DNA from: CAYUZU01 sp964448675
Lineage (GTDB): Bacteria; Planctomycetota; Phycisphaerae; UBA1845; Fen-1342
NCBI GenBank assembly: GCA_964448675.1
Contig: CAYUZU010000001.1
Span: 62,001 to 126,000, forward strand
Reading direction: 5' to 3'
Length of the DNA: 64,000 bases
Shown here: piece by piece, positions 61,794 to 64,000 of the stretch
How positions within the stretch are numbered: position 1 is the stretch's first letter
Layout of the letters: every line of letters begins with the position of its first letter
Notes under the pieces: model-generated
Told to the model about the DNA's origin: nothing
The model's database searches: none
Seen by the model: the letters and a program-made list of their open reading frames with translations, nothing else
Made by a program: the position numbers and the translations under genes

Positions 61794-62447
61794 TTACGGA
61801 CAAGTCGTGTTCTGCAGGTCGACGAACGGGTCGATGTCACGCCAGTTCACCGTGCCGTCGCCGTTGATGTCGTTGTTGCTGAACGGGCAGCCCGCGGGGT
61901 CCGGGGCGAACATGTCTTCCCAGGCGGCTTCGTTGTCGTTCTGGGCCGCGACGAAGTAGTCGATGTCGCGCCAGTTGACGACCTCGTCACAGTTCGCATC
62001 GCCGACGCAGGGGACCGGCGCGAAGCTCGCCGAAGTGAAGTTGGCGTTGAACGCCGCACACCAGACCGAGATCGCGTTGTAATCCGCCATCGTCATCGGC
62101 GGCGGCACGCTCAGCGTCAACGAGGCGTCGACGTACTCCTGATCGAGCATCGGCGGCACCTCCCAGCCGTTGATGAACGACTGCTGGGTGTTGTCCTCGC
62201 CGAGGTAGAAGTAGACCGCCGGCGCGGTGCCGTCGTAGTAGAAGTGCTCGACCTGGAGGGTGGACTCATCGACGATCGTGATGATGCCGTCAGTGGCGTG
62301 GGTGCCCGGCGGCAGGTCCGCGACCCAGCCGGTCTTGTAGAAGTCCGCGCTGGCCTGCGGGGCGGCGGCCAGGCCCAGCACGAGGCTGGTCGTCAGGCAG
62401 GCGGCCCATCCGATGATCCGTTTTTGAAGTAGCTGCTTGCTCGCCAT
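61794..62447 (-). CDS. Secreted DM13-domain protein with dockerin-type repeats
   Basis: This 217-residue exported protein has a signal peptide (about 1-34), a DM13 domain (about 38-143) with YDGTAPAVYFYLG and the conserved Cys in AISVWCAAFNANF (C130), and a C-terminal pair of dockerin-like calcium repeats (GDANCDEVVNWRDIDYF and INGDGTVNWRDIDPFV, 148-217). DM13 domains are proposed to carry electrons via a redox Cys. The dockerin pair, common at planctomycete protein ends, probably mediates attachment or calcium-stabilised folding. AGAGGA lies before ATG 62447. The ECF sigma/anti-sigma genes lie just upstream on the same strand. Confidence 0.85.
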   Translation of the reverse strand: MASKQLLQKRIIGWAACLTTSLVLGLAAAPQASADFYKTGWVADLPPGTHATDGIITIVDESTLQVEHFYYDGTAPAVYFYLGEDNTQQSFINGWEVPPMLDQEYVDASLTLSVPPPMTMADYNAISVWCAAFNANFTSASFAPVPCVGDANCDEVVNWRDIDYFVAAQNDNEAAWEDMFAPDPAGCPFSNNDINGDGTVNWRDIDPFVDLQNTTCP

Positions 62448-62631
62448 CGTAAATTCCTCTCATCCTTGAAGCTGGCTTGGGCGGCGAGCGCCGACGCGGT
62501 GCTGCCGCAGAAACCACGGCCCGTATTTGCTCCATTGGTCGGAGCGTAGCGGCGCGCCTGACATGAATCAGTATTATTTCGGTGTTATTTACGCTGGGCC
62601 GGCAAGCGTGCGCCGGGAATGTATCGTGTAA

Positions 62632-62919
62632 CTACTGATTGTGGATAGCGTCACGAATTCTGCTCCGGGCGGCGTCCGAAAGCGCGGGGCCGGGGGCCGA
62701 CAGCGGGGCGGCGATGTGCTCTCTGGCGCGGCGCAGGGCGGCCCGCAGCAAGTGGAGGTGCTTCTCGTACCGCCGACAGGCCCGGCAATACACCGTGTGA
62801 AACCGATAGGCGAAGCGCAGCGACCGCGGCAGGTCGCGATCCAGCGACTGCGAGATCAGCCCGCTCATGTCCTCACACGGGGCGTTCAGGATTCGGAAAA
62901 ACTCGATCAAACGCTTCAT
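62632..62919 (-). CDS. Putative zinc-finger anti-sigma factor
   Basis: The 95-residue protein has a zf-HC2-like pattern: CEDMSGLISQSLDRDLP followed by FHTVYCRACRRYEKHL, giving a His and a CxxC pair. No transmembrane helix is seen, so it would be a soluble anti-sigma. It starts four bases after the ECF sigma stop codon, so translation is coupled. It probably binds and restrains that sigma factor. Confidence 0.7.
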   Translation of the reverse strand: MKRLIEFFRILNAPCEDMSGLISQSLDRDLPRSLRFAYRFHTVYCRACRRYEKHLHLLRAALRRAREHIAAPLSAPGPALSDAARSRIRDAIHNQ

Positions 62920-62923
62920 CAGG

Positions 62924-63514
62924 TCACTGCGCCTTGGGTGCGAACCAGTTCCCCTCCAGGCACTTCCGTAACCGCGACCGGGCGCGGTGCAGAATGGTCC
63001 AAAGGTTAGTCGCCGTAACGCCTAACAGCTTGCAGATTTCGTCACTTTCCAGGTCGTCCATTTCCCGCCCCACGAACGCGAATCGCAGCCGCGGCGGCAG
63101 CAGTGACAGGCAGCGAGCCAGCACGTTCCAGAATTCCTGCTCTTCAAACGCTTTTTCAGGGTGGCGGCCCCATTTCGGCACTTTGCCCTGCCAGAGGCCC
63201 TTGGCGTTGAAGTGCTCGGAGACGAAGCTGCTGGACGCGTTCAGGTCGACCTCGGCCCCGTGTCGCGTCGACTGGCGGATGTGATCGACGACTTTTCGTT
63301 TCAGAATCCCGATCAGCCAGGTTCGCTCGCTGGAGCGCCCCGCGAACCGGGCGTAGCCCTGCAGGGCTGCCACGAGCGTGTCCTGGACGAGATCCTCCGC
63401 CACGCTGGCGTCGCCCGCGTGCAGCAGTGCGTAGCGGTAGAGGGCATCCCCGTGCTCGCTGAGCCACGCGTCGGGGTTCGGCTGGCTGGGCGCGCCCGGT
63501 TCGCCGGCAGACAT
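62924..63514 (-). CDS. ECF-type RNA polymerase sigma factor
   Basis: This 196-residue protein has sigma region 2 (DALYRYALLHAGDASVAEDLVQDTLVAAL, with -10 recognition near RTWLIGILKRKVVDHIR) and region 4 (LLPPRLRFAFVGREM, then EICKLLGVTATNLWTILHRARS) of the ECF group. A non-conserved linker of about 50 residues joins them. AGGGAA lies six bases before ATG 63514. It pairs with the zinc-finger anti-sigma next to it. Its regulon may include the DM13/dockerin gene 184 bp downstream, but no -35/-10 pair of its type could be proven. Confidence 0.9.
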   Translation of the reverse strand: MSAGEPGAPSQPNPDAWLSEHGDALYRYALLHAGDASVAEDLVQDTLVAALQGYARFAGRSSERTWLIGILKRKVVDHIRQSTRHGAEVDLNASSSFVSEHFNAKGLWQGKVPKWGRHPEKAFEEQEFWNVLARCLSLLPPRLRFAFVGREMDDLESDEICKLLGVTATNLWTILHRARSRLRKCLEGNWFAPKAQ

Positions 63515-63633
63515 GCGGGTTCCCTGTAGCAGGCAACAGGCCTCGAACGACGGCCGTATTCTACGGGATCACGGGGGATGGTGCAGCCCCGAAACACGGC
63601 GTCGCCAGGATAGGTCGAGCCGCGGGCGTGCCC

Positions 63634-64000
63634 CTAGTCGATCTCGACGTCGCGGATCACCTCGAAGTCGACGCGAAAGCCGCCCGGCGCCGCGGGGTCT
63701 TCGACGAACGTGAACACGAGCCGGTCGGCACAGCTGTAATCGACGCCGAGCAGGACTTCGCGGCCTTCGGCGGTGCCGGCGGTGGGGAGGTCGGCGGCCT
63801 CGGAATCCGTTGGGGCGGACGAGAAGCGTACCTGCGCACCGAAGGCGTTGGCGTCGAAGTCGTCCGCATCGTCCGCATCGGTATCCAAGGCGCGCTTGAC
63901 GAGCTTCTCGGTGCCGACGGCAGCGTTGCGGCGGCAGGCCAGCGAGAAAACGCCACTGGTCGAGTTTCCGGCCAGCCGGAGAAAGTCTAACTGGATCGGG
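63634..64000 (-). CDS. Hypothetical protein (5' truncated by window edge)
   Basis: The minus-strand frame is open from the window edge to the stop at 63634, giving at least 121 residues of the C-terminus. The visible part includes FLRLAGNSTSGVFSLACRRN, an Asp-rich stretch (DADDADDFDANAFG) and an end rich in beta strands (DRLVFTFVEDP, FRVDFEVIRDVEID). No domain is recognised. It lies 119 bp upstream of the ECF sigma gene on the same strand. Confidence 0.45.
   Translation of the reverse strand, partial: PIQLDFLRLAGNSTSGVFSLACRRNAAVGTEKLVKRALDTDADDADDFDANAFGAQVRFSSAPTDSEAADLPTAGTAEGREVLLGVDYSCADRLVFTFVEDPAAPGGFRVDFEVIRDVEID

Noticed and set aside
1..64000. tRNA, rRNA or CRISPR arrays
   Set aside because: I looked for T-loop motifs, conserved rRNA segments and regularly spaced repeats and saw none. 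A covariance-model search would be decisive.

Overview
The window is a 64-kb stretch of high-GC bacterial chromosome, densely coded on both strands. No rRNA, tRNA, CRISPR array, transposase or integrase was found. Several features point to the Planctomycetota, most likely a Phycisphaerae-like lineage: a secreted DM13 protein ending in two dockerin-type repeats of the form NGDGTVNWRDIDPFV, an ECF sigma/zinc-finger anti-sigma pair, a CII-like helix-turn-helix regulator, an alkaline-phosphatase-superfamily enzyme ending in SLGYVGD, and a GyrA whose quinolone-determining residues differ from those of Proteobacteria. The class-level placement is an inference from motifs, not from a tree.

Layout. 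1-11.5 kb: 5'-truncated sulfatase-like hydrolase, PflX-like radical SAM enzyme, zinc-ribbon/SPFH membrane pair, ArsP-type metal permease, two tandem paralogous secreted HEAT-repeat proteins, dicarboxylate symporter, YwaF-like membrane protein and a small TLFGG-repeat protein. 11.9-17.6 kb: gyrA with a downstream lipoprotein, a fused cyclophilin-FKBP prolyl isomerase, and a PP2C/SpoIIE phosphatase. 18-25.3 kb: an operon of a duplicated BadF/BcrA-type activase with a DUF2229 region, its COG3581 partner and a tetraether-synthase-like radical SAM enzyme, followed by a Mn-type superoxide dismutase. 25.3-28.1 kb: a two-gene lysine-ketoglutarate reductase/saccharopine dehydrogenase operon. 28.5-36.2 kb: HtrA protease, HGSNAT-like membrane protein, CII-like regulator, sulfotransferase, trpS, histidine kinase, gpsA. 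36.3-45 kb: addA/addB, twin small lipoproteins, miaA. 45.2-51.1 kb: polysaccharide cluster (CapK-like enzyme, hexapeptide acyltransferase, three GT4 glycosyltransferases). 51.1-55.6 kb: fapA-cheX-cheR-cheD-cheB. 55.9-64 kb: a large secreted protein of unknown function, nadB, 5-formyl-THF cyclo-ligase, rarA, the DM13/dockerin protein, the ECF sigma/anti-sigma pair and a truncated unknown gene.

How they may work together. The most interesting locus is 18.05-24.49 kb. A two-gene activase/COG3581 set resembles the anaerobic plasmalogen and glycerol-ester-reduction system (PlsA/PlsR, Ger), and it sits directly upstream of a radical SAM protein with tetraether lipid synthase hallmarks. Together they could make ether-linked and possibly membrane-spanning lipids in a planctomycete. 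This is an inference from domain architecture and gene order. The chemotaxis genes form an adaptation module (CheR/CheD/CheB/CheX) without kinase, receptor or CheY in view. The LKR/SDH pair looks like a split version of the eukaryotic bifunctional AASS enzyme for lysine breakdown.
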